This document shows positions 55,755 through 64,000 of a DNA stretch of 64,000 nucleotides, piece after piece. The notes under the pieces are model-generated. The model saw only the letters and a list, made by a program, of their open reading frames with translations, had not been told where the DNA came from and searched no databases. The translations under genes were made by a program, and so were the position numbers. The stretch comes from Wyeomyia smithii (taxonomy: Eukaryota; Arthropoda; Insecta; Diptera; Culicidae): the NCBI RefSeq assembly GCF_029784165.1, contig NC_073694.1:159684995-159748994 (forward strand). Reading direction: 5' to 3'. How positions within the stretch are numbered: the first letter of the stretch is position 1; every line of letters begins with the position of its first letter.

Positions 55755-56990
55755 AATATGATAAAAAGTGGAACTTAATTCCATAGCGCCTTTCACCTTC
55801 ATCCTAGTTTAATTGTGTCTTCGGAACAATTGTTTGTATGAATTACCCGTATAATTGCAAATTGTCAAAAATTATGAAAAGATTGCTTTACTAAAAATAA
55901 AGGAACTAACTTTTTTGTGTTAAGAGATGGAGGAATGGTTTATCCAGAAAAGTTGTATAAAATGCGAAAATATGAAACTCTGTTAAACAAATGAAAATCC
56001 TGTCTTCATTGGGTACAAAGTTTTGAAGTATATTATGTGGAACTTACTTAAAATTTTGTTTTTTGTACTTAACTTTTGTAAGTTGCATTTTACACGAAAG
56101 TGTTGTTCGGAGGAAATATTTGGGCACACAAAACTTACATTTTGGCTTGATACCGTACATCTCCCGGACTTTTCCTTACAGAGTGATATCTTATTTTAGC
56201 TTATTTTTCCGAGAACATCATGAAAGTATAGGTTAAAAAGGGGCAAGTGGAATCATGATGTCGATACTTTTTCTTGAAGTTAAGCTAAAGTACTTTATAC
56301 TCTTGCAAGTTCCATTTGTCCTAATCCACTCATATTAGAGTACAGCGAGTGTATGTAACAGTAGATTTTCATATAATAATAATACTAACTATTCTATGTT
56401 ATGAGATGAAGGAGTAGTTTATTTGGCAAAGGTGTAGAACGAGCGAAAACATGAACTTTGCCTAACAAACAAAATTCCAAAAAGTTATAGCTTATTTTAA
56501 CTTATTTTTCCGCAAATTTTAGGAACATATAAGGTAAAAAGGGGCGAGTGGAATCATGATGTCAATAGTTTTTCTCAAAGGTTAGCTCGAGTACTCAAAG
56601 CCGTTATAAGTTCCATTTATCCTAATCCGCCCACTGTTTTTTCTATACGTTACTATACGTAACAAAAGTTAAGTTCAAAAAACTTAATTTTAAGTTTTGA
56701 GTTAGTTTTATTTAATGTGCTTTATAACTTGGTACCCAATGAAGATAGGATTTTCATTTGTTCAACAAAGTTTCATATATTTGCATTTTATACAACTTTC
56801 CTGAATAAACCATCCCTCTATCTCTTAACACAAAAAAGTTAGTTTCTTTTATTTATAGTATAGTAAACTTTTCATAATTTTTGACAATTTGCGATTATGT
56901 GGGTCATTCGTACAAACAATTGTTCCGAAGACACTATTAAGCTAGGATGAAGGTGAAAGGCGCTATGGAATTAAGTTCCCCTTTTTGCCT
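55755..56990. mobile_element. Fold-back element with about 340-bp arms
   Basis: The left arm (55755-56095) and right arm (56640-56990) are inverted copies. Shared blocks include GGAACTTAATTCCATAGCGCC, TTTCACCTTCATCCTAG, GGAACAATTGTTTGTA, AATTGTCAAAAATTATGAAA and CCCAATGAAGA with its inverse. The centre has a direct repeat: AAAAAGGGGCAAGTGGAATC (56236) and AAAAAGGGGCGAGTGGAATC (56538). Non-coding. Confidence 0.8.
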
Positions 56991-57240
56991 TCTTGGACCA
57001 CTGTGCGGCTGTGCTGGGAAGCTCTATATTTTTCACTAGTCACAAAATCAAAATTTTTGAATTTTGGTGAATGTATAACTAATTTTTCAATCGATTGCTG
57101 TAAAAATTAAGGAAATCTATTGGAAACCGACTGAGTTTTAGGCATTTGAAAGTGAACAGCTTTCGTGACGCCCTCGTTATTCCCGGTTTTTAACTTTGTA
57201 TCCTCATACATGTTGCCGTAAGACGTAATTCTACGTCAAA

Positions 57241-57881
57241 ATAAATATATCAAATCAAAATTGGAAGAAATTGGAAATTGGAAAAAAATGAATGATTGAA
57301 CTCAGTGATCCTGATAGAAGAAAGATCGAATAAGATATTATGCTTTTTTCAGGAATCAGAGAGAAAATAAAAAAATGAATAAATGATATAAGAGATCAAA
57401 TTCAGAAGGCAAATACATAGAAAACATCGAACAAACAGAAAAGAATAACGATATAAAGATATCAAAGCTTTTCAAAATAGTAAAAAGCTGTCAAAAATGA
57501 CAGCGGGTATAGCAATGCGAAAAAAGAGTAAATAACAAAATAATAATAATAAATAAAAAATGACAGATACGAATTGATATGCGGGATGAAATGAGTGGGA
57601 AAATGCGCGATTCTAGAGAAAAGAGTAAGAAATCAGAGATAAAACAAACTTAAACTAACGGAAACATAGTTAATTAACTAGAAGGAATTAAGAAAAAGTT
57701 AGAAACAATAAGAAAAGAAGGAGACAGCAGGCTGAATATAAATATAAGAAATATAGTGAAAACTTAGTGTTGAAAACACAAATATAACACACAACATAGA
57801 AAATCAATTATATAGACACTAAAGAAAAAACTAAAGAAGAAAATTTATAGAAAAGGAAAAAACAGACAAGAAGTAAACTGT
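57241..57881. other. Strongly A-rich purine stretch, no gene
   Basis: A-rich with many AAAAA and GAAA runs and frequent stops in all frames. It lies just upstream of the truncated retrotransposon and may be degenerate tail or UTR sequence of another element. Confidence 0.45.
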
Positions 57882-58169
57882 GTGAAAATAGAGGGTAAAC
57901 ATAAAAAAACTAAAGAAAAACTATTTTCCCAAATTAAAAACCGAATAACTGAGAAGCAACATGGCTTCTTCAAGGGCCGTTCAACATCGACCAATTTACT
58001 TGAATTTATAAAATATTCATTGAATGCAATGGATAATGGAAACCATGTAGAAGCTCTTTACACAGATTTCAGTAAGGCATTTGATCGCATAGACATACCA
58101 ATGCTACTTTTCAAATTGTAAATAATGGGACTTGAGCCAGAACTCCTGAAGTGGCTCGAATCATATTTA
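57882..58169 (+). pseudogene. Reverse transcriptase, part before the insertion
   Basis: It reads KQHGFFKGRSTSTNLLEFI and ALYTDFSKAFDRIDIPMLLF, where the Asp of DFSKAFD is the motif A catalytic residue. A TAA (58119-58121) then interrupts, after which LEPELLKWLESYL runs up to the inserted element. Confidence 0.85.
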
Positions 58170-58562
58170 GGGAACATCCATAAATGACGTAGCTTTTTTT
58201 AGGTTTTTTTGACCCCCTCCTCCCCCATCGTAGCATTTCGTCACAAAGGCAGGACCCCCCTCTAGATAATTACGTAGCTTTATAACACCCCCCCCCCCCA
58301 CATAATTTTTATTGCAAATTTTATTATCCAAAACATACCTTGAGTCATAAATGAACAAGAAAAGATAAGGAAGGGATAAAAATGACCCTAAGCAGACAAA
58401 ACAGTGATAAAAAAGAACAAAAAATCCAATTTTTTTTTTTAGTTTCATGTTTGCTACGTAGCTTGGCTTTAACCCCACCCTCCCCCTCGTCACATTTCGT
58501 CACAAAACTGCAAACAGGTCCCCCCCTCCCCCCTCAAATGCTATGCATTTATGGATGTTCCC
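58170..58562. mobile_element. 393-bp DNA element with TTA target duplication
   Basis: Starts GGGAACATCCATAAATG and ends with CATTTATGGATGTTCCC, a near-perfect terminal inverted repeat. TTA flanks both sides (58167-58169 and 58563-58565). The interior has mirrored C-rich blocks (GACCCCCTCCTCCCCC, a C10-type run near 58290, CCCACCCTCCCCCTCG) and TTTCGTCACAAA on both sides. No protein. A three-base TTA/TWA duplication fits PIF/Harbinger-type elements. Confidence 0.85.
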
Positions 58563-59565
58563 TTAACCAATCGCCAACAAATAGGTAAATTTAACGGACA
58601 AAACTCAAATCCGATTCTAGTCACTTCTGGTGTCCCCCAAGGCTCTCATTTAGGACCTCTTCTTTTCATCTTGTACGTTAACGACATTTCCTTTATTCTC
58701 AAAAAACTAAAAGTGTTAATTTATGCCGACGATTTGAAGCTCTTTTTGGAAATAAGAAATGAAGAAGACATCAATGCATTCCAGAATGAAATATACATAT
58801 TCTACACATGGTGTAAAAAAAGCTTACTAGTGTTAAATGTAAAAAAATGCAACCACATCATTCTGTCGAAAAAGAACAACACCAAACATTACAATATCAT
58901 TAGGAAACCAAACTGTAGCAAATTGTGAAAGAGTTAGGGACTTAGGAGTTGTCTTGGACTCCAAACTAACCTTCATTGACCACTACAACACAAAAATCCA
59001 CAAAGCTAATGACATGCTAGGATTTATAAAGCACTTTTGTTACAACTTTCAGGATCCGTATACCATCAAAACATTATATATAGCCTATGTAAGAACGATA
59101 CTGGAATACTGCAGCATTGTTTGATCACCCTATACAATCACACACGAAGAAAGAATAGAATCGGTACATAAGCAATTTCTATTGTATGCTCTTCGTAAAT
59201 TAGGTTGGACATCATTTCCTCTTCCATCATATGAAGCTCGTTGCATGCTCATAAACATACAATCATTGAAAGAGCGTCGTGAAATCGCAATAGTGTCATT
59301 TGTAAACGACATCGTTTCGCAGCGCATTGATTCAGCTACACTTTTATCTAAGCTAAATTTCCACGCACCTCTTAGACAACTTCGAAATCGAAACACGTTT
59401 GCCACCAATCATTACCGCACAAATTATGCAAAATTCGAACCCTCGAATCGTATGATGGCCACTTACAATCAATACTGCGAAACCATTGACTTTACAATGT
59501 CTCGGCATGAACTTAAACACTTTTTTAGCTCAATACGCAATCGCATCGCTTATTGGAAAAAATAG
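58563..59565 (+). pseudogene. Reverse transcriptase and C-terminal domain after the insertion
   Basis: It resumes in the same frame as before the insertion. SGVPQGSHLGPLLFILYVND (motif B) and LIYADDLKLF (motif C, about 58718-58747) come first. A frame change near 58895 leads to RVRDLGVVLDSKLTF and TLYIAYVRTILEYCSIV. A TGA (59122-59124) stands where Trp is usual. The C-terminal part (59182-59565) has SYEARCMLINIQSLKERREI and PLRQLRNRNTF, common in Jockey-type elements. The catalytic aspartates remain but the gene is dead. Confidence 0.85.
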
Positions 59566-59755
59566 TTTGTATGTAAACATTGTATTAGAATATTAGAATA
59601 TTGTATATTGTCTACTTCTGATTGACGAAATGAATAAAGAACATGAGCAATGGACCGAAAACATAGAGGAAAAAAAAGTAGGAGGTTGTATCCAAGACAC
59701 GACCGCATAAATGACGTAGAACTACGTACACTATCAACAAATGCATTGAGTGTTT

Positions 59756-59861
59756 CATTACCCTAGTAACACAACTGTTTTTATCAAAGTTTTATAGCGC
59801 TTTTTTGGCTGTATTGAGCGCTATAAAACTTTGATAAAACCAATATTTTTACTTGGGTAAT
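59756..59861. mobile_element. 106-bp hairpin MITE
   Basis: ATTACCCTAGTAA on the left and TTACTTGGGTAAT on the right flank the mirrored block TTTTATCAAAGTTTTATAGCGC. It can fold into one hairpin. Confidence 0.7.
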
Positions 59862-59944
59862 GAGTTATAATGTCTACTAATGAAGGGTTGTGAAGTTCGT
59901 GAACCGAATTCAGCAGTTAGCAGATCGTGCCGAGTTGAAAACCA

Positions 59945-60080
59945 TACACAGCACACACACACAAATCATACCATATCATAGACACACACATCATACCATA
60001 TCATTATATCATACACGCATCATACCATATCATACACACATACACACACACATGATACCATATCATACACACACAGCAAG
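59945..60080. repeat. Minisatellite of CATACCATATCATACACACA type
   Basis: CATACCATATCATA occurs at least four times, separated by ACACACA runs of varying length. A 78-codon open frame over it (59890-60126) is a product of the repeat. Confidence 0.9.
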
Positions 60081-60290
60081 CAAGCGACCAATCAGAGGAC
60101 GTTATTTTTATTTCAACAAGGCTTGACAATTTTCAATAGTGCAATAGTTCGTATTTGGGCAGATGCGTGTATAATTTTCCAATCGATTGCTGCAAAAATG
60201 AAGAAAATTGGTTGAAAACCAACCGACCTATAAGCATTTGAAAAGGGACTAGCTAACACACATTCGTGCTAACTTCGCACCATCCAACAC

Positions 60291-63200
60291 TTTTACGTAT
60301 ACATTACTTTCAGCTCACTGAAGTCTGAAATTTTAATGGGACTTTTTTTTAATTTATTAGACATTCTTTAACGTTCCAGCAAATGTACATCAATCGAAAA
60401 AATTTCACAGAAAATTAAACTGCTACCGTGGAAAAGCGTAACCCAACTGCCTGCTGCTACTAACTGCTTCTTGGCAGATAATCCGAACTGCTTTTTCTAG
60501 CGTACAGCTCAGCTGTGCCAAAAGTTGAAGCTATAATTTTCCAACTTTAAACCGACCGACAGCAGGAGGAGCGATTGCGAAAGTTTCCAATACTGTCACA
60601 TAATTTCTGCTCGTGGCATCTTTCGCGGCCCCAAGCACTCCAAAGTGATCTTAGTTGTATGACATATTTATGTTTTTTGGCGGGTAGAAGCACCGTTTAA
60701 CGAAGAAGTTATAAAAACGAAGCTCTGTTTTTCTGGAAATTAGTTTACTGAATTTTCTAAACCATACAAAATTATAAAGTCTGGCAGGGATCGGAATAAA
60801 GTACTAACCGAGAGTTTCTCCAGCGTAAACCACTTTACGAACTAAACTTTTCCCTCTCAGATTGGATTGAATAATGTTGAAAAAAATTGTCCTTTAAACC
60901 CGGCTGATAGCACATATGGTATAATTAAAACAATACATCTTGGAAAGCATTCTAAAATCGCAGGTACCATATTTCATTTTCCGACGTGCGTGCTAGTGGG
61001 AAGCGTCATCGTAACACCCCGGACCTTGCAGGGCCCAGGGCTTCTAAGGTGCTAGCACTTCGCCAGGCAATTCTGAATTTCCCACACCGGTCGTTTCGCG
61101 CTCGCATGCCCACTCGAGTGGTGGAGGATGGATACTCAAACTTCTGTTTGCACTCAATTATCTCTAAACCGCGCCATCTCTCACCCCTGGGCGCGCGCGC
61201 TCGTATGTGTGAGTGTGTGTTTGTATACAAAGTACAATCAGAGAATTTGTTCAACTATTTGCACTTTACAATTTACGAGAGCCACTCCGCTTCCATGGCA
61301 AACCATGGCCGGGCGAGAATAAGCAAGTGGTTACATTTTCCTCGTTTCTTCAAAATTTTCCCACCAATTACCGGCTGGAGCAGCAACGAAGGCAACGCCG
61401 CGCATATTAAGTTGAGCGTTGTCGAACCGCTTTTTACTCGCTATTCAATCCTGGTCGGACTGCTGACTGCAAGGGTGTCCGTACATGTGCAGCAAGCAAT
61501 TTTCCACAGCACTGCGAACCTCGGCATTTGGAGTCTTTGACTTACTGCGGCTCCGTCCCCTTGTCGTGGTTGCATCTAGGCTAGGAGTTGTGGTTCGAGC
61601 TGCACAAGAGCAACCACAGCAAACAATAACAAGCCTGCTGCGGTGCCAGCCATAACGAAGCCGCAGGCTCAGGCACCGGGAAGCTTCAAACCGTAGAGTG
61701 TTTTTCGTACCTACACACCGAAGCACTTTTGGCTGACATTGTTTGGCCAACCCGCAGCCAGGATCAGTCGCAACTTGTGAAAGTGCAAAACCGGCAGTAA
61801 AACCGAAGCTAGCGGCAAGGATCGCATCCCCTTTAGTATCATTTAATAAATATCATTGAATTCCACCAACACTCCTCGAAATACCTCCACCTAGTCACGC
61901 CAATGGGGAAGCGCTTCAGCTTCTTGCTTTTTATATCGCGCCGTAAAAAAGTGCTGCGTTTGCCTCTAAACATGAAACAAAAAACCTCAGCTCTCGCGAA
62001 AAGCATGTCTGGGATTAAACGGGATAACTTTTGCTACTCATGGTGAGAAGTTGCAGACGTTTTTTTTTTTTCTCTTCTGACTTTCTACGTTGGTTCTGTA
62101 TCCGCGTTCTACTCTAAATCAAGCGTCAAGTCATTCTACTCTTGCAAACGAATCCGTTTTTCTCTACCGTTTCAGATTTTCTTGTGCATTCGGCTGCCGT
62201 CCTGATGCTATCGGCCCGTTTCCATCCCACTCCGAGACACGATCGAAGCTGTAATTTGCTCCTCCAGAACGTTCCAGAGTTCGTCCGAAAGACGAAATCA
62301 GCTGTTTCAACAAGATCCCCGATAAGAATAAACGATTTTGACCTCATAACTTATCGATTTTGCCGTGTCGGACATCCACTTCAGCTCACTGTGAGTACCG
62401 AAAGCGTGTCCTACATGAGATGGTACCATCATTCGCCACCGCTGCAGTTCTTGCCGGGAACAGCTTAGGCACGTGGTGAATTCGGTGGCTTGCTGGCAAT
62501 AAGAAAAGATGATAATAAAAGTAGTTGAGGAAATGATATTTTTATTACATTATGCAGATATAATCCTCCCCTGCACAGCGGGGGGCGACCAAGCTTTTGC
62601 TACCGGCTTCTGCTCGTGTGCACTGCGAGAGGATACGAGGAATCAGGTTGGAGAAAAATTGCGGTTACCTATCTTTCGGTCTTCCGAATACACTCTCTGG
62701 ACGTTTCGTGACCGTTCGTCGCTAGAGTCTATTCCAAATACAGCCTGCCACTGTTGTATGTTATGCCAGAGCCCATCATTCCTCCAACGATAACAGGTGG
62801 ACGGAACTGTACCGGTTCCGACTGCATAAATCTACCTCAACTGTGCTATGCATTCATTAGGATGCAAGCGTTCGCTGTACACAAAATGGCATGATGTATG
62901 GTAGCGGGACTCGCGCTTCTTCACTTCTTCACAGCGCAGATGCACCGGGCCGAGCAGCATTCGAAATGCTCCTTCAGGATGTTGAGTAGGTACTAGTCGT
63001 GAAACTTTGGTCGCTGCAGGTGAAACTCGGGCAAAGTGGTGTGTAAAGTTTATTATTTCCCATGTGCGTTGTCTGACTCTCGAAGTTGGGGCCTTTTTTA
63101 GTGTGGCTGGACTGCGGTATCAAAATTACAGTCGCACAAGCGTACCATTCTGGGAGGTAGATATTTTGCACTTTTCGAAGGTTATATGCAAATAGGAGCG

Positions 63201-63602
63201 GAAAAAGGCTAGGCTTCGAAGATGTTCTCGCACAAATGCAACCGCTATTGCTTAATGGCATTTCAGGTGAGTTTTAGGTTGTGCTGCAATTGGTGACTTC
63301 TCTGATCGCATTCCTGTGTGCCGCGCGTCAAAATGAATTGAGTATATAGTGCTACGAAACTGGGTCAAGATACTATACTAATTGAATTGACAAAAAATGA
63401 TTGTTTCGTTACTCATTTTCGAAATAAATTTAAAAAAAAATATGCTGGTAGAAAAAAAAAAGTTGAACTTTAAGTACTACCTATTTGTTTTCTCTGAGGC
63501 CGTTACAATTTTTTTTTATTTATTATTTTTTTTTATTCTCACTTATTTTCCGTCGGTCTAGTTCCGCCACTGCTGTGATTTTTTTATTTTATGTCATCGA
63601 AA
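60291..63602. other. No recognisable gene
   Basis: Mixed composition with GC-richer patches at 61000-61800 and 62600. A short GC(G)CGCGC and GTGTGT stretch lies at 61188-61230. Open frames up to 184 codons (60986-61540) match nothing I recognise and overlap on both strands. Possibly unique intergenic or intronic DNA. Confidence 0.45.
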
Positions 63603-63603
63603 T

Positions 63604-63740
63604 TTTTTGACGTAGAATTGTGTCTTACGGCGACACATATAGGGGTACAAATTGAAAAACCGTAAACATCGAGGGCGTGACGAAAATTATCCACTTTCAA
63701 ATGTTACCGATTAACTTCATTTTTAAAGCTATCAATTTAA
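63604..63740 (+). repeat. Second copy of the GACGTAGAATT element end
   Basis: TTTGACGTAGAATTGTGTCTT and the following ACGGCGACACATATAGGGGT, ACAAATTGAAAAACCG, GAGGGCGTGACGAAAA and CACTTTCAAATG match the inverted right end of the element at 54163-57240 over about 110 bases. The element would continue past the window edge. Confidence 0.7.
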
Positions 63741-64000
63741 AAAAAACATCTATGCACCCGCTCATATGCAGCAAAATGAAGTGTGATAATTCAAACTATT
63801 GTACTATTGTATGCGACCAGATCTGCCGTGATACAACATTATGACGTACATCCATTTGATCAGTTTTTCAATAAGGCCCAAAAACGAACGGGTTACTTGT
63901 CACTTTTGTATTGAAATGGTGCATACGTCATTTTGTTTTCTTGATTTTCTGCAACGTACGAATAAGTAACAACTAAAAGAAAGATACCAAAAGATGGGTC

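Larger units (their letters stand above)
54163..57240. mobile_element. Composite element with GACGTAGAATTACGTCTTACGG ends
   Basis: The left end TTTGACGTAGAATTACGTC followed by TTACGGCAACAT recurs inverted at the right end (57195-57240). It contains at least three further elements, listed separately. A related end in the same sense as the left one sits at 63604, and internal matter of the right end (TTTTTCAATCGATTGCTG) recurs at 60175-60240. So this is a repeated family, not a chance inverted repeat. No transposase seen. Confidence 0.7.
57882..59640 (+). mobile_element. 5'-truncated Jockey-like non-LTR retrotransposon
   Basis: Only the reverse transcriptase and C-terminal part remain; no endonuclease lies upstream. 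After the last stop codon (59563-59565) about 75 bases of AT-rich 3' UTR with AATAAAG (59634-59640) follow. Truncation at the 5' end is usual for target-primed insertion. The RT is split by a small DNA element at 58170-58562. Confidence 0.8.
59641..60290. repeat. Fragments of the GACGTAGAATTACG repeat family
   Basis: GACGTAGAACTACGT (59713) resembles the outer end of the 54163-57240 element, and TTTTCCAATCGATTGCTGCAA (60176) with GCATTTGAAA resembles its right-hand interior. A palindrome and a minisatellite lie between them. Probably a rearranged, partly deleted copy. Confidence 0.45.

Noticed and set aside
60986..61540. 184-codon open frame on the plus strand
   Set aside because: No recognisable domain, overlapping frames on both strands, and no splice or start context that supports it.

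Overview
This is a stretch of animal nuclear DNA, most likely from a culicine mosquito (probably Aedes). It is AT-rich and packed with nested transposable elements. The mosquito call rests on a tRNA-derived SINE with the structure of the Aedes Feilai family (13.7 kb), a Tc1/mariner transposase remnant that best matches the mosquito ITmD37E group (33.4 kb), and many short hairpin or TIR elements of mosquito type. All family names come from remembered motifs; no database search was possible.

Only one host gene is convincing. It is a CLCA-type protein (calcium-activated chloride channel regulator family) on the minus strand at 25950-29519, almost entirely in one long exon. It has the CLCA N-terminal domain, a VWA domain, a fibronectin-III-like domain, one membrane span and a Gln/Pro-rich cytoplasmic tail. 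The zinc-protease HExxH motif and the VWA metal-binding motif are both degenerate, so it looks like a non-catalytic member. Its extreme 5' end is unresolved.

Layout: 4.9-9.1 kb, a decayed non-LTR retrotransposon interrupted by two insertions. 13.7 kb, a SINE. 15.04-17.31 kb, a non-autonomous Helitron with two internal tandem arrays. 18.4-21.0 kb, an element with about 700-bp inverted repeats around a broken transposase-like gene. 21.9-22.4 kb, a GATATC-rich inverted-repeat element. 24.7-25.2 kb, a mariner-type 3' fragment with a palindrome next to it. 25.9-29.5 kb, CLCA. 31.9-32.7 kb, a fold-back element. 33.4-34.3 kb, the ITmD37E-like remnant. 35.0-39.5 kb, a nearly identical 2.3-kb tandem duplication. 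42.2-43.2 kb, a palindrome with a tRNA-like sequence in each arm. 51.3-52.6 kb, a full-length mariner-like element inactivated only by stop codons. 54.2-57.2 kb, elements nested in elements. 57.9-59.6 kb, a Jockey-like retrotransposon 3' half with a small DNA transposon inserted in it. The stretches between these hold no gene I can recognise.

There is no operon-like logic here. The window is one host gene in a transposon graveyard. The most interesting items are the long-TIR element at 18.4-21.0 kb, the apparently catalytically dead CLCA, and the recent tandem duplication that starts at the edge of a fold-back arm.
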